Below are positions 55,537 through 64,000 of a stretch of 64,000 nucleotides of DNA, piece by piece. The notes beneath the pieces were generated by a model. That model searched no databases. It was not told the origin of the DNA and was given only the letters and a program-made list of their open reading frames with translations. Source of the DNA: CALEUX01 sp964608615 (GTDB taxonomy: Bacteria > Bacteroidota > Bacteroidia > Bacteroidales > Marinilabiliaceae); the NCBI GenBank assembly GCA_964608615.1, contig CAZSQG010000005.1, positions 25,037 to 89,036 of the forward strand. Direction: 5' to 3'. Both the position numbers and the translations under genes were made by a program. The first letter of the stretch is position 1. Every line of letters begins with the position of its first letter.

Positions 55537-56654
55537 GTATTTGAAACAATAAAATCTTCGATAATTCCATCAACTTGAAACCAACTTTCTTCACGACATT
55601 TTAAATGAGATTCTTCAATATATAACAATCCCCTTTTACACCATTTATCCGCCAAGGTTAAAAAAAACTTATATAAATCCGCAAATTCAAGCCGGCATCT
55701 TTCCATGTCCACACCCCAACAAGCTCGTAAACCCAACATTATCATTTCATTATAACGATCAACATTGCTTAATGTTTCCTCTTGATACAATAAATTGAAC
55801 TGCCCCGAGAGATAATGGTTAAGAAAAGCCTTATTCCAAAACCTCTTATTATTTACATAAGAGTGGCTTCCAGGGCCAAAACCAAGGTATGGAACTCCTT
55901 TCCAATATGATGAATTGTGACGCGAGAAACAACCTGGTTTACTAAAATTTGAAACTTCATAATGATCCATCCCAACTTGATGTAATCCATTACAAAGCAA
56001 CAAATACTGCTCCAAACTTTCGGAGTCATTTATTTCTTTCATCTGCCCCATCAACTTCTTTTTATGAAAAGCAGTACCTTTTTCAATTGAAAGATGATAA
56101 GCTGATATATGTTGCACCGGCAGGTTTTTAAAAAAATCAAGATTTTGAAGAAAAGAATCTCGGTTACTCCAGGGTAAGCCATAAATAAAATCCACGCCAA
56201 TGTTATTGAAACCAGCCTTAACGGCTCCCTGTATTACCCTAAACCCCTGATTGGCATTATGCCGTCTGCCCATTTTCACTAAGTCAACATCGTTAAAACT
56301 TTGAATCCCTATGCTTAAACGGTTAAAGCCAATATTAATAATTTCATCAAGATAAGATGGATTTAAATCATCAGGATTGCATTCAATAGTTATTTCAGAA
56401 TCATTGGAAACATTATAATGTTTATAAAACAAATCTAAAACTACTTTTAATAATTTAGCACTTAACAACGATGGAGTACCTCCTCCAAAATAAATAGTAT
56501 TTACTTCAAATGGGAAATTATGAGAATTAGAGGCGATTTCCTTACTCAAACTATCTACAAACGCAGGAATAGCCTTAAGGTTTGTTGATTTAAAAAAATC
56601 ACAATAGCCGCATCTGGAAAAACAAAAAGGAATATGAACATAAAGTCCCGCCAT
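55533..56654 (-). CDS. hemW: radical SAM heme chaperone HemW
   Basis: The 373-aa protein starts MAGLYVHIPFCFSRCGYCDF with the radical-SAM cysteines C11-x3-C15-x2-C18. It has YFGGGTPSLL near 54, the SIGIQSFNDVDL segment near 133 and the GVDFIYGLP strand. These features match HemW rather than coproporphyrinogen dehydrogenase HemN, which has a longer N-terminus. It inserts heme into respiratory enzymes. A perfect parS sequence lies immediately upstream of its start. Confidence 0.9.
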   Translation of the reverse strand: MAGLYVHIPFCFSRCGYCDFFKSTNLKAIPAFVDSLSKEIASNSHNFPFEVNTIYFGGGTPSLLSAKLLKVVLDLFYKHYNVSNDSEITIECNPDDLNPSYLDEIINIGFNRLSIGIQSFNDVDLVKMGRRHNANQGFRVIQGAVKAGFNNIGVDFIYGLPWSNRDSFLQNLDFFKNLPVQHISAYHLSIEKGTAFHKKKLMGQMKEINDSESLEQYLLLCNGLHQVGMDHYEVSNFSKPGCFSRHNSSYWKGVPYLGFGPGSHSYVNNKRFWNKAFLNHYLSGQFNLLYQEETLSNVDRYNEMIMLGLRACWGVDMERCRLEFADLYKFFLTLADKWCKRGLLYIEESHLKCREESWFQVDGIIEDFIVSNT

Positions 56655-56662
56655 AATAAAAT

Positions 56663-56678
56663 TGTTTCACGTGAAACA
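56663..56678. promoter_or_regulatory. perfect parS site (ParB-binding palindrome)
   Basis: TGTTTCACGTGAAACA is present in full, matching the conserved bacterial parS consensus at all 16 positions. ParB-parS complexes cluster near the chromosome origin and load condensin for segregation. It lies 9 bases upstream of the hemW start and about 1.2 kb from the AT-rich rpiB-nadA gap. Confidence 0.88.
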
Positions 56679-56849
56679 TTAAAAAACAGTGTGTTATATG
56701 GGTTTATTAACAAGTTTTAAACATATATAAACAGGTTTATTAACAATTTAGCCATAAAAATAAGTGTTCTTTGTAAAGGTAACCACTAAATAATTTGGTT
56801 TTTACAATAGTACCAAACATTTGAAAAAACCGTATTTTGCAAAAAAAAA

Positions 56850-57218
56850 ATGATAATAAAACAATACCGAATAACAATATTAAGTTTTATTCTTATTCTC
56901 TATTTAAGCTTTATGAATGAAGGAGCCATCCCGCATAGTAAAATTTTCCTATTTAGAAGATCCGATCTAGTTATTCACTTTTTAATGTATTCCTTTTTAT
57001 CGTATATTTTCTTTTTAGAGAGATATAGAAAAATTAAAACCACATTGTTTCCATGGCTTTATATATCGTTATTTACTATCCTTGGTGCCACTATTGAAAT
57101 ATTACAGCCCGCTTTAGCCAACAGAAGCTGTGAAATATTTGATTTTATGGCCAATTTCTCAGGTGTTTTGTGGGGTTACTTCTCTTTTGGTCTTACACGT
57201 AATTATTTAAAGAGATAA
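56850..57218 (+). CDS. VanZ-family small membrane protein
   Basis: The 122-aa protein has four predicted membrane helices (about 9-22, 37-55, 67-85, 98-115) with the VanZ features HFLMYSFLS (conserved His) and LGATIEILQP. The function in Bacteroidota is not known; VanZ-like proteins are linked to antibiotic tolerance elsewhere. It is convergent with rpiB. Confidence 0.82.
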   Translation: MIIKQYRITILSFILILYLSFMNEGAIPHSKIFLFRRSDLVIHFLMYSFLSYIFFLERYRKIKTTLFPWLYISLFTILGATIEILQPALANRSCEIFDFMANFSGVLWGYFSFGLTRNYLKR

Positions 57219-57390
57219 AATAACTTTTTATACTTTTCGTAGTTAAAACTATTGTTTCAATTTTAAAGCAATGCTCCTCCTCTACTTGAAATATTTTATC
57301 AAATAGTATTAAGATGACTTAAATCGAAAGTCACTTTTTAGTAATCTGTAATAAATTCTTTATTATTTTAATTCATTAAAATATAATAAA

Positions 57391-57831
57391 CTAAAGTAGT
57401 CTGATTTTGTTTATTCGTGATTCATGTCTTCCTCCATCAAAAGATGTTTCCAAAAACAAATCAACTATTTTCTTTGCCTCCTCCACTGACACAAATCGCG
57501 CAGGTAACGAACAAACATTGGCATTATTATGAGCCCTTGCAAGCCTTGAAATTTCACTAATCCAACAAAGAGCAGCTCTAATACCCTGATGCTTATTAAC
57601 GGTCATATTTATACCATTTCCACTACCGCAAATAGTAAAACCTATTTCACATTCGCCTTTTTCAACCGAAAAAGCCAATGGATGGGCATAATCAGCATAA
57701 TCAACACTATCTGTTGAATCAGTACCAAAATCAATTACTTCAATATTCTTGACCTTAAGATACTCTTTTAGAATAACTTTCAAATCATATCCTGCATGGT
57801 CGCAACCAATTGCTACTTTTTTAAACAACAT
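57391..57831 (-). CDS. rpiB: ribose-5-phosphate isomerase B
   Basis: The 146-aa protein begins with AIGCDHAGYDLK, and has TICGSGNGINM near 67 with the catalytic Cys and GIRAALCW near 83. These are RpiB hallmarks. It interconverts ribose-5-phosphate and ribulose-5-phosphate in the pentose phosphate pathway. Its plus-strand DNA is C-rich (16 C to 4 G in 57421-57480), marking it as a leading-strand gene on the left side of the proposed origin. Confidence 0.95.
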   Translation of the reverse strand: MLFKKVAIGCDHAGYDLKVILKEYLKVKNIEVIDFGTDSTDSVDYADYAHPLAFSVEKGECEIGFTICGSGNGINMTVNKHQGIRAALCWISEISRLARAHNNANVCSLPARFVSVEEAKKIVDLFLETSFDGGRHESRINKIRLL

Positions 57832-58588
57832 TGTTTTGTTTTAAATAGATTAATTATATTATGAATCATTACTGACCGACTGAAATAATAAGATTCTTCG
57901 CTTCATTATGAATAACAAGCGATATTTAAGTTTGTAGTAAGTGGATATAATTTTCGTTTATACCGCAAACCATAAATATATCATTGTCTTTTCAAACGAA
58001 AAGAGAAATCTCAAAGTAAAATTATTTCTCGGGTCATTAGTAATTATAAATGTTAATAATTCAATTTTGCTCTTCAAATATACTAATTTATAGAATCATG
58101 ATACACAAACTATATTAAGTTGATAATACAATAAATCTAAAACAGTTACATATATATAATTAATATAGAGCTTTTTATATTACATTTTTTGCAAAATTTA
58201 AAAACTAAGATATCCATAATAACTTGTTAATAACATGTGAAAACACCAACAAAACTTTTCAAAAATAAGTGTTGTTTTATTCATAATTTTTCTAATGCAT
58301 ATTAAGAAAATCATAAGACAAATTATAAATGGAAATATTATTGATTTTTTTAAACAGCTTTAACCTTAAAATTCACACCTGAAACAAATGAAATTAATAA
58401 CTTTGATAACTATAAACATGTTGTGAATAAAGTTCTGTTATTGTTCATTTTCAATTAATAACATCAGTAATAGCTGTTAATACTTTTGTTATAAGTTAAT
58501 CAATATTTTAATGTCAAGGGTTTTTGATATTTTTTGTCAACAATTTAAACAGGATATTATAATTACCATATTATTTAAACTCTAATAT
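57832..58588. other. candidate chromosomal replication origin (oriC)
   Basis: This 757-bp, very AT-rich gap lies between divergently transcribed rpiB and nadA. G/C strand bias reverses across it: sampled plus-strand lines give 16 C/4 G at 57421-57480 but 16 G/3 C at 59101-59160. It holds DnaA-box-like sequences at 58422-58430 (TGTGAATAA) and 58099-58107 (TGATACACA, one mismatch), plus repeated GTTAATA words at about 58052, 58224 and 58475. A consensus box (TGTGGATAA, 58605-58613) lies just inside nadA. The parS site is 1.2 kb away. No gene or RNA was recognised. Origin activity is inferred. Confidence 0.6.
58422..58430 (-). promoter_or_regulatory. DnaA-box-like sequence
   Basis: TGTGAATAA reads TTATTCACA on the minus strand and matches TTATNCACA in all positions. 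A single 9-mer is weak evidence alone; its location in the skew-switch gap gives it weight. Confidence 0.45.
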
Positions 58589-59584
58589 ATGAATAATAAT
58601 AGTGTGTGGATAAAAGCAGGATATGTTACGGATGAAATTCCGGAAACAATAAATCTGGTTGAAGAGATTGAGAAATTAAAGAAAGAAAAAAACGCCGTAA
58701 TTATGGCGCATTATTATCAGATTAAAGAAATACAGGATATAGCCGATTTTGTTGGAGATAGTCTTGCATTGGCCCAACTGGCTACGAAAACAAATGCTGA
58801 TATTATTTTGTTGGCAGGTGTTTTATTTATGGGTGAAACAGCTAAGATATTATCACCCGAGAAAAAAGTAATTATTCCAGATTTAAATGCAGGTTGTTCA
58901 CTTGCCGATAGTTGTCCCAGTGATGAATTTGAGAAATTTGTGAAAAAATATCCTGATCACGTGGTAGTTACGTATGTTAATACTACTGCTGCTGTAAAGG
59001 CCTTATCTGATATTGTTGTAACTAGCACAAATGCTTTAGGAATAATTAATAGTATACCAATTGATAGGAAGATACTTTTTGGTCCCGATAGAAATCTTGG
59101 TAATTATTTAAAGAGCTTAAGTGGAAGAAATATGGTTTTATGGGATGGAGCTTGTCATGTACATGAGAAATTTTCGGTAGAGAAAATTATTGAATTGAAA
59201 AGGATTCATCCTAAGGCCGAAATTATTGCACATCCTGAATGTAAAAAACCATTATTATTGTTAGCCGATTTTGTTGGAAGTACTGCTGCTATGCTTAAAT
59301 ATTCAATTGAATCGGAAAAAAATGAGTTTATTGTAGCTACTGAATCAGGGATATTACATCAAATGGAAAAGGCTGCACCCGATAAAAAGTTTATTGCTGC
59401 TCCTCCACTAGATTCAACATGTGGATGCAATGATTGTGAATTTATGAAGCTTAATACTTTAAAAAAAATTTATTTGTCGTTAAAAAATGAGTTTCCACTA
59501 ATTGAAATTGATGAGGATTTAAGAAAAAGGGCTCTTGTTCCTATTGAGAGGATGCTTTCTATCTCAAAGGAATTGAAACTATAG
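58589..59584 (+). CDS. nadA: quinolinate synthase NadA
   Basis: The 331-aa protein has MAHYYQ near 40, NAGCSLADSCP near 111 and the iron-sulfur cysteines in DAGCSL-like, WDGACHVHE and STCGCNDCEF motifs. It condenses iminoaspartate with dihydroxyacetone phosphate to form quinolinate in NAD synthesis. No nadB or nadC is next to it. It is the first plus-strand gene after the proposed origin, and its coding strand is strongly G-rich. Confidence 0.95.
   Translation: MNNNSVWIKAGYVTDEIPETINLVEEIEKLKKEKNAVIMAHYYQIKEIQDIADFVGDSLALAQLATKTNADIILLAGVLFMGETAKILSPEKKVIIPDLNAGCSLADSCPSDEFEKFVKKYPDHVVVTYVNTTAAVKALSDIVVTSTNALGIINSIPIDRKILFGPDRNLGNYLKSLSGRNMVLWDGACHVHEKFSVEKIIELKRIHPKAEIIAHPECKKPLLLLADFVGSTAAMLKYSIESEKNEFIVATESGILHQMEKAAPDKKFIAAPPLDSTCGCNDCEFMKLNTLKKIYLSLKNEFPLIEIDEDLRKRALVPIERMLSISKELKL
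58605..58613 (-). promoter_or_regulatory. consensus DnaA box inside nadA start
   Basis: TGTGGATAA is the exact reverse complement of TTATCCACA. It lies 16 bases inside nadA codons, so it could be coincidental coding sequence, but it adjoins the proposed origin. Confidence 0.45.
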
Positions 59585-59606
59585 GAATAATTGTTTTTGT
59601 AATTTG

Positions 59607-59614
59607 TATATTTG
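59607..59614 (+). promoter_or_regulatory. -7 promoter box before the response regulator
   Basis: TATATTTG matches the Bacteroidota TAnnTTTG -7 element, 60 bases before the ATG at 59674. No clean TTTG -33 box was found at the expected spacing. Confidence 0.35.
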
Positions 59615-59673
59615 AATTTTGCTTTTGAAAGTAATACACTTTATTTATTTTATTAGGTTGTAATAATTTTTGC

Positions 59674-60060
59674 ATGAATGGATTATCTTTACTTTTAGTT
59701 GAAGACAATATTCTTAATCAAAAATTGATTTTTTTAAACCTTGTTAAATTCGGGTTTAATATTGATATTGCTAATAATGGTTTAGAGGCAATTGAAAAGT
59801 TTAAAGAAAGAAAATATAGTATTATTCTTATGGATTTGATGATGCCCGTTATGGACGGTATTGATGCCACAAAGGAAATTAGAGAATTGGAAAATTGTAA
59901 TGGTGGCCATACTCCAATAGTAGGTCTTACTGCCAATACATATGATGCAGATAGGGAAAAATGTCTGGCAAGTGGAATGGATGAATTTATGACAAAACCG
60001 TTCGACATAGAAATTTTTCAAAGTATTGTAAAAGAGCTTGGCATTGAAATTAGTAATTAA
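59674..60060 (+). CDS. single-domain response regulator
   Basis: The 128-aa receiver has LLLVEDN at the start, the phosphoacceptor Asp in LMDLMMPVMDG near 52, GLTAN near 88 and the Lys in MTKPFD near 110. It has no output domain. The DNMLN-type NILNQKLI start resembles receivers from hybrid histidine kinases rather than CheY. It lies 14 bases before ruvB, and its cognate kinase is not obvious in the window. Confidence 0.9.
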   Translation: MNGLSLLLVEDNILNQKLIFLNLVKFGFNIDIANNGLEAIEKFKERKYSIILMDLMMPVMDGIDATKEIRELENCNGGHTPIVGLTANTYDADREKCLASGMDEFMTKPFDIEIFQSIVKELGIEISN

Positions 60061-60074
60061 TGCCTTATAATTGA

Positions 60075-61094
60075 ATGAGTATTGATATAAGAAAGCTTGA
60101 CATAAGCATTAATGCTGATAAAGAGGTTGAGCAAAAGTTACGACCACTTTGTTTTCATGATTTTAAGGGCCAATATAAAACCGTTGAAAATCTGGAAATA
60201 TTTGTAAAAGCTGCCTTGATGCGAGGTGATTCTTTGGATCACGTATTACTTCATGGACCTCCAGGACTAGGAAAAACTACGCTTTCATGTATTCTTGCAA
60301 ACGAATTAAATGTTGGGTTTAAAGTTACAAGTGGTCCGGTATTAGACAAACCTGGTGACTTGGCTGGAATATTAACAAGCCTGGAAACTAATGATGTATT
60401 GTTTATTGATGAAATACATCGTTTAAGTCCTGTTGTTGAAGAATATCTTTATTCAGCTATGGAAGATTTCAGGATTGATATAGTTATTGATAAAGGTCCT
60501 GGTGCTAAGTCTATTCAAATTGATTTAAATCCCTTTACATTAATTGGTGCAACCACTCGTAGTGGTTTGTTAACTAGTCCTTTAAGAGCAAGATTTGGGA
60601 TTAATTGTCATCTTGAGTATTATGATAGTGATATACTATCTGGAATAATTGAAAGATCTTCGAAAATTTTGAATGCTCCAATTAATTCAATTGCTGCTGG
60701 TGAAATTGCACGAAGAAGTAGGGGAACACCTAGAATTGCTAATGCTTTGTTAAGAAGGGTTAGAGATTTTGCTATGGTTAAAGGAAATGGTTTTATTGAT
60801 TTGGAAATCACTAAATACTCATTAAAAGCATTAAATATTGACGAATATGGTTTAGATGAGATGGATCATAAAATATTGTTAACCTTGATAGATAAATTTC
60901 AAGGTGGACCAGTTGGATTGAATACCATTTCTACTGCGATTGGAGAAGATTCGGGAACTATTGAGGAAGTTTATGAACCTTTTTTAATTAAGGAAGGATT
61001 TTTAAAAAGAACACCGCGCGGACGAGTTGTCACAGCATTGGCATATAGTCATTTTGGTAGAGATTTAGGAACTTTTCAAAACACATTGTTTTAA
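60075..61094 (+). CDS. ruvB: Holliday junction helicase RuvB
   Basis: The 339-aa AAA+ protein has Walker A GPPGLGKTTLS near 60, LFIDEIHRLSP (Walker B) near 112, the arginine-finger region GATTRSGLLTSPLRARFG near 158 and a C-terminal winged helix (TPRGRVVTALAY). It drives Holliday-junction branch migration with RuvA. It forms part of a run of short-gap plus-strand genes that includes the flippase and dut. Confidence 0.96.
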   Translation: MSIDIRKLDISINADKEVEQKLRPLCFHDFKGQYKTVENLEIFVKAALMRGDSLDHVLLHGPPGLGKTTLSCILANELNVGFKVTSGPVLDKPGDLAGILTSLETNDVLFIDEIHRLSPVVEEYLYSAMEDFRIDIVIDKGPGAKSIQIDLNPFTLIGATTRSGLLTSPLRARFGINCHLEYYDSDILSGIIERSSKILNAPINSIAAGEIARRSRGTPRIANALLRRVRDFAMVKGNGFIDLEITKYSLKALNIDEYGLDEMDHKILLTLIDKFQGGPVGLNTISTAIGEDSGTIEEVYEPFLIKEGFLKRTPRGRVVTALAYSHFGRDLGTFQNTLF

Positions 61095-61098
61095 TTTT

Positions 61099-62577
61099 AT
61101 GGGTGGAAACTTAAAAGTACTTGCCGGTGAAACTATAGTTTATGGTGTTAGTACAATGGTTGGACGTTTACTAAATTGGCTATTAATGCCTTTTTATATT
61201 CGCACACTTTTGCCTGATGAGTATGGTGTGATCGTTAATATGTACGGTATAATTTCCATATTACTAGTTGTTTTTACTTATGGATTAGAGACAGGTTTTT
61301 TCAGGTTTTCCAGAAAGGGCGAGCAAGCTGATGTTTTTAAAACATCTCTTGTTTTGATTGGAAGTACAAGTTTATTATTGATTATATTAACTGGTATTAG
61401 TGCTAATAATATTAGTAGTTTTTTTTATAATGGTTTTTATAAGAACTCACTTATTCTGGTAAGTATTATCGTTGCATTCGATTGTTTTTTAGCTATTCCT
61501 TTTTCTAATCTACGTTTGAATAATAAAGCCATTAAGTTTGGTATTTTTAAGATTACCAATATTATTTTGAACATTTTTTTTAATTTGGTTTTCCTTTTAT
61601 TGATGCCTTATTTAATTAAACATCATTATATTAGTGATTACTGGACTAGTTTATATAATAGTGGAAATGGAGTTTTTTATGTTTTACTAAGCAATGCTTT
61701 TAGTAGTGTTATTACTTTATTTCTTTTTATAGGAGAATTTAAGAATCTTAAAGGTGTTTTTGATTATAGTTTATTAGTTAAATTATTAAGGTATTCATGG
61801 CCTGTTTTAATTGTGGGAATAACAGGAATGATTGTTCAAAATAGTGATAAAGTAATGATGCCAAAGCTTATTGGAAAAGATGGGTTTAAAGAGTTAGCTG
61901 TTTATGGAGCTAACTTTAAAATTGGTGTTTTGATGAGTTTATTTACACAATCATTCCGTTTTGCATTTGAACCTTATTTTTTTAAAAATCAGGATAAAGG
62001 AAAAGAGTCGTACGCAAGAATTATGGAGTATTATGTTTTTTTTGGAGTATTTATTTTTCTTGGAGTGACATTGTTTTTGGATGTCATAAATATCATGCTA
62101 ACAAAGGAATATTTATATGGAAATATTGTTATTCCGTTTGTTTTGGTAGGACAGCTTTTTTATGGTATATATTTTAATTTATCTCTTTGGTATAAGTTGA
62201 CAGATAAAACTATTTATGGTGCAATTTTTGGTGTGTTAGGAACTTTAATTACTGTTTGTATCAATTTTATATTGATACCTAAATTTGGCATCATTGGTGG
62301 TGCGCTTGCAATAATGATTGGTTATGGCGTAATGATGGTAATTTCTTATTTTGTGGGTCAAAAGTATTATGCTGTACCCTATTCCTTGAAAAAAATTGGA
62401 TTGGTGGTTTTAGTTGGACTGCTTGTATATATTGTAGATGGAATGGTTTATTTTGATTATGTGATATATAGATTTATTTTTAAAGGAGTTATATTTGTTT
62501 CTTTTGTTTTTATTTTTTTGTTGATAAATGGAAATTTGAAGCTTAATAATGGGTTAAAATGGTTGAAATTAAGGTAA
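61099..62577 (+). CDS. polysaccharide flippase (Wzx/MATE-like)
   Basis: The 492-aa membrane protein has about 14 predicted helices and starts with the family-typical GETIVYGVSTMVGRLLNWLLMP. It would flip undecaprenyl-linked oligosaccharides across the inner membrane. In many Bacteroidota this gene sits between ruvB and dut, so it is housekeeping rather than part of the polysaccharide locus at 12-25 kb. It overlaps dut by 19 bases. Confidence 0.9.
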   Translation: MGGNLKVLAGETIVYGVSTMVGRLLNWLLMPFYIRTLLPDEYGVIVNMYGIISILLVVFTYGLETGFFRFSRKGEQADVFKTSLVLIGSTSLLLIILTGISANNISSFFYNGFYKNSLILVSIIVAFDCFLAIPFSNLRLNNKAIKFGIFKITNIILNIFFNLVFLLLMPYLIKHHYISDYWTSLYNSGNGVFYVLLSNAFSSVITLFLFIGEFKNLKGVFDYSLLVKLLRYSWPVLIVGITGMIVQNSDKVMMPKLIGKDGFKELAVYGANFKIGVLMSLFTQSFRFAFEPYFFKNQDKGKESYARIMEYYVFFGVFIFLGVTLFLDVINIMLTKEYLYGNIVIPFVLVGQLFYGIYFNLSLWYKLTDKTIYGAIFGVLGTLITVCINFILIPKFGIIGGALAIMIGYGVMMVISYFVGQKYYAVPYSLKKIGLVVLVGLLVYIVDGMVYFDYVIYRFIFKGVIFVSFVFIFLLINGNLKLNNGLKWLKLR

Positions 62578-62996
62578 TTAATAAGAGCACAAATCCCTTA
62601 CCTCAATTTAGCACTGAACATTCGGCTGGTGTTGATTTGAGAGCATATTTAAAAGATAGTATTGTTTTAAAACCAATGGAACGGGTTTTGGTACCTACGG
62701 GGCTGTTTATTGAACTACCCCATGGTTTTGAAGCTCAGATACGACCAAGAAGCGGTTTGGCTATTAATCACGGCGTTTCTGTGTTAAATTCCCCAGGTAC
62801 TATTGATGCTGATTATAGAGGTGAAATTAAAGTTATATTAATTAATTTATCAGATACGATTTTTAGTATAAATAATGGAGATAGAATTTGTCAGATGATA
62901 ATTAATAAATATGAAAGGTTTGATTGGAACCTTGTAGATTCACTATCCGAGACTGAAAGGGGAATTGGAGGATTTGGTCACACTGGGAGGTTGTAG
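62559..62996 (+). CDS. dut: dUTP diphosphatase
   Basis: The 145-aa trimeric dUTPase shows the family motifs in order: HSAGVDLRA near 20, RPRSGLAINHGV near 65, NSPGTIDADYRGEI near 80, GDRICQM near 108 and RGIGGFGHTG near the C-terminus. It hydrolyses dUTP to dUMP, limiting uracil in DNA and supplying dTMP synthesis. The start is within the flippase gene, indicating coupling. Confidence 0.96.
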   Translation: MVEIKVINKSTNPLPQFSTEHSAGVDLRAYLKDSIVLKPMERVLVPTGLFIELPHGFEAQIRPRSGLAINHGVSVLNSPGTIDADYRGEIKVILINLSDTIFSINNGDRICQMIINKYERFDWNLVDSLSETERGIGGFGHTGRL

Positions 62997-63032
62997 AGAA
63001 GCTTTGGATTCTGTTTTATAAATTTTAAAGTA

Positions 63033-64000
63033 ATGAATAACTTAAAATCAATAATATTTGTAGTATTTGGAATTATGATTTTACTAATGGGTTGTAAGTC
63101 AACTCAAAAAGTAAGTTCATTTGAAAATACATTGTATCCCGAAGGGCGGTTTTTTGTGGTTAAATCAATGGATGAAGCAACAAGAAAACGATTCGAGTAT
63201 TTTCTCTTAGAAGCCAGTCGCTATAAAATGTTAGGCGATTATAACAAGGCGGTATTGTATTACAAAGAAGCAATAGGTGTTGATTCAACTTGTGCTACAT
63301 GTTATTTTGAGATGGCTCAGCTTCTTTATCAGTCAGGAGATTTTATAAACGCTGAAAATTATGTTTTTAAGGCTGTTCAATTTGATCCAACCAATGAATG
63401 GTTTTTGTCTTTTCTTACTAAGGTTTATCATCAAAACAAGAAACCTGAAAAAGCTTTAGAAGCAGCAAAATTTTTGGTTAAGCAATATCCTAATAATGTT
63501 GAGCATTTGTATAATCTTGCACAGTTTCAGTATTCGCTTTCACTTTATAATGAAGCAATTGAATCGCTTAACCAAATTGAAGAATTACTTGGAATAAATG
63601 AATTTTTAAGTCTTGAGAAGCAAAGTATTTTTATTCAGCAAAAAAATTATAAAAGTGCGGAAAACGAAATTAATAAGTTAATACAAGCCTATCCTGGTAA
63701 CATGGACTACTGTGTTTATTTGGGTGATTTTTATACACAACGTCAAAAATTGGAGGAGGCTTATAGTGAATATCAAAAGGTTATAACAAAGGATTCTAAT
63801 AATGGAATGGCTTATTTTAGTCTGGCTAATTATTATTTATTAGTCAATGATTCATTGAATTTTAAGGAATCTTTAATTAAAGCTTTTAGTAGTAGTAGTT
63901 TAGAATTTGACAGTAAATTTCAGCGTTTACTTCCATTTTTAACAAATATTGATGATAAGGATAATCCTTTGAATAAGAATGATTTTGAACGTATATTTAT
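63033..64000 (+). CDS. TPR-repeat lipoprotein (3' partial)
   Basis: An ATG at 63033 opens a frame that stays open to the window end, with 322 complete codons visible. It has a lipoprotein signal (IIFVVFGIMILLMGC, Cys21) and then TPR repeats such as YNKAVLYYKEAI, FINAENYVFKAV and LEEAYSEYQKV. It is probably a periplasmic or outer-membrane scaffold. The dut-TPR lipoprotein order is commonly seen in Bacteroidota. Confidence 0.85.
   Translation, partial: MNNLKSIIFVVFGIMILLMGCKSTQKVSSFENTLYPEGRFFVVKSMDEATRKRFEYFLLEASRYKMLGDYNKAVLYYKEAIGVDSTCATCYFEMAQLLYQSGDFINAENYVFKAVQFDPTNEWFLSFLTKVYHQNKKPEKALEAAKFLVKQYPNNVEHLYNLAQFQYSLSLYNEAIESLNQIEELLGINEFLSLEKQSIFIQQKNYKSAENEINKLIQAYPGNMDYCVYLGDFYTQRQKLEEAYSEYQKVITKDSNNGMAYFSLANYYLLVNDSLNFKESLIKAFSSSSLEFDSKFQRLLPFLTNIDDKDNPLNKNDFERIF

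Noticed and set aside
58605..58613. The nadA-internal consensus DnaA box as sole proof of an origin
   Set aside because: A single 9-mer inside codons can occur by chance; it is used only as minor support next to strand bias and parS.
61099..62577. Flippase as a distant part of the 12-25 kb polysaccharide locus
   Set aside because: It sits in a tight ruvB-flippase-dut run, overlaps dut, and lies more than 36 kb away, so it is more likely a conserved housekeeping neighbour.
63887..63900. AGTAGTAGTAGT microsatellite as a phase-variable tract
   Set aside because: Only four Ser codons in the TPR lipoprotein; too short to be a convincing slippage tract, and triplet changes would not shift the frame.
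1..64000. CRISPR arrays, tRNA, rRNA and complete insertion sequences
   Set aside because: Reading through the gene-free gaps showed no regularly spaced direct repeats, no cloverleaf with CCA-type acceptor and no transposase-like ORF.

Overview
The window reads as a low-GC chromosome segment of a Bacteroidota, most likely a marine or anaerobic Marinilabiliales/Bacteroidales-type bacterium. The signs are a type IX secretion (T9SS) protein with its C-terminal sorting domain, near absence of Shine-Dalgarno sequences, a few TAnnTTTG promoter boxes, a GT9-DUF4254 pair, a split atpD-atpC operon, and family members typical of that phylum (DUF4154, DUF4254, SiaB/SiaC). Genus is not resolved from the sequence alone.

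Layout. 1-11.6 kb: the end of a PorZ-like protein, a large membrane-anchored propeller protein, a Gfo/Idh/MocA oxidoreductase, a 1-kb gap with repeat-like hairpins, an EEP-fold lipoprotein with altered active-site residues, DUF2797, a U32 peptidase-family protein and an LTA-synthase-like phosphoglycerol transferase. 11.9-25.2 kb: a surface-polysaccharide locus. Its plus-strand part holds a GT2, a LegB-like dehydratase, an aminotransferase, a CBS-nucleotidyltransferase, a stop-interrupted putative transferase and a GT4. Its minus-strand part holds GT2, GT4, Wzi, GT2, GT9 and DUF4254. The plus part is mosaic in base composition. 25.4-30.9 kb: housekeeping genes atpC and atpD, a polyprenyl synthase and an RND/MMPL exporter.

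31.4-55.0 kb is the most unusual part: about 22 codirectional genes forming one large chemosensory and partner-switch cluster. The first half is YfiR-like, MCP, STAS, CheY, Hpt, CheA, CheW, CheW, CheR, a histidine-kinase-like protein lacking its phosphoacceptor His, CheD and CheB. The second half is a GAF/PAS sensor, CheR, a degenerate CheR, a receiver-less CheB, a GAF protein, a GAF/PAS/PP2C phosphatase (SiaA-like), SiaB, SiaC, an ABCG-type transporter with a TerB-like N-terminus, a lipoprotein and a small secreted protein. No flagellar, pilus or diguanylate cyclase gene is present. I infer a non-flagellar chemosensory pathway whose output is a SiaABC phospho-switch, perhaps acting on export or the cell envelope.

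55.1-64.0 kb: a rhodanese, HemW, VanZ, RpiB, then NadA, a response regulator, RuvB, a flippase, Dut and a TPR lipoprotein. A perfect 16-bp parS palindrome lies at 56663-56678. The AT-rich 757-bp gap between rpiB and nadA coincides with a reversal of G/C strand bias (C-rich plus strand to the left, G-rich to the right) and has DnaA-box-like sequences. I propose it as the chromosomal origin of replication. In that case the chemosensory cluster is transcribed head-on to the fork.

No tRNA, rRNA, CRISPR array or intact transposon was seen.
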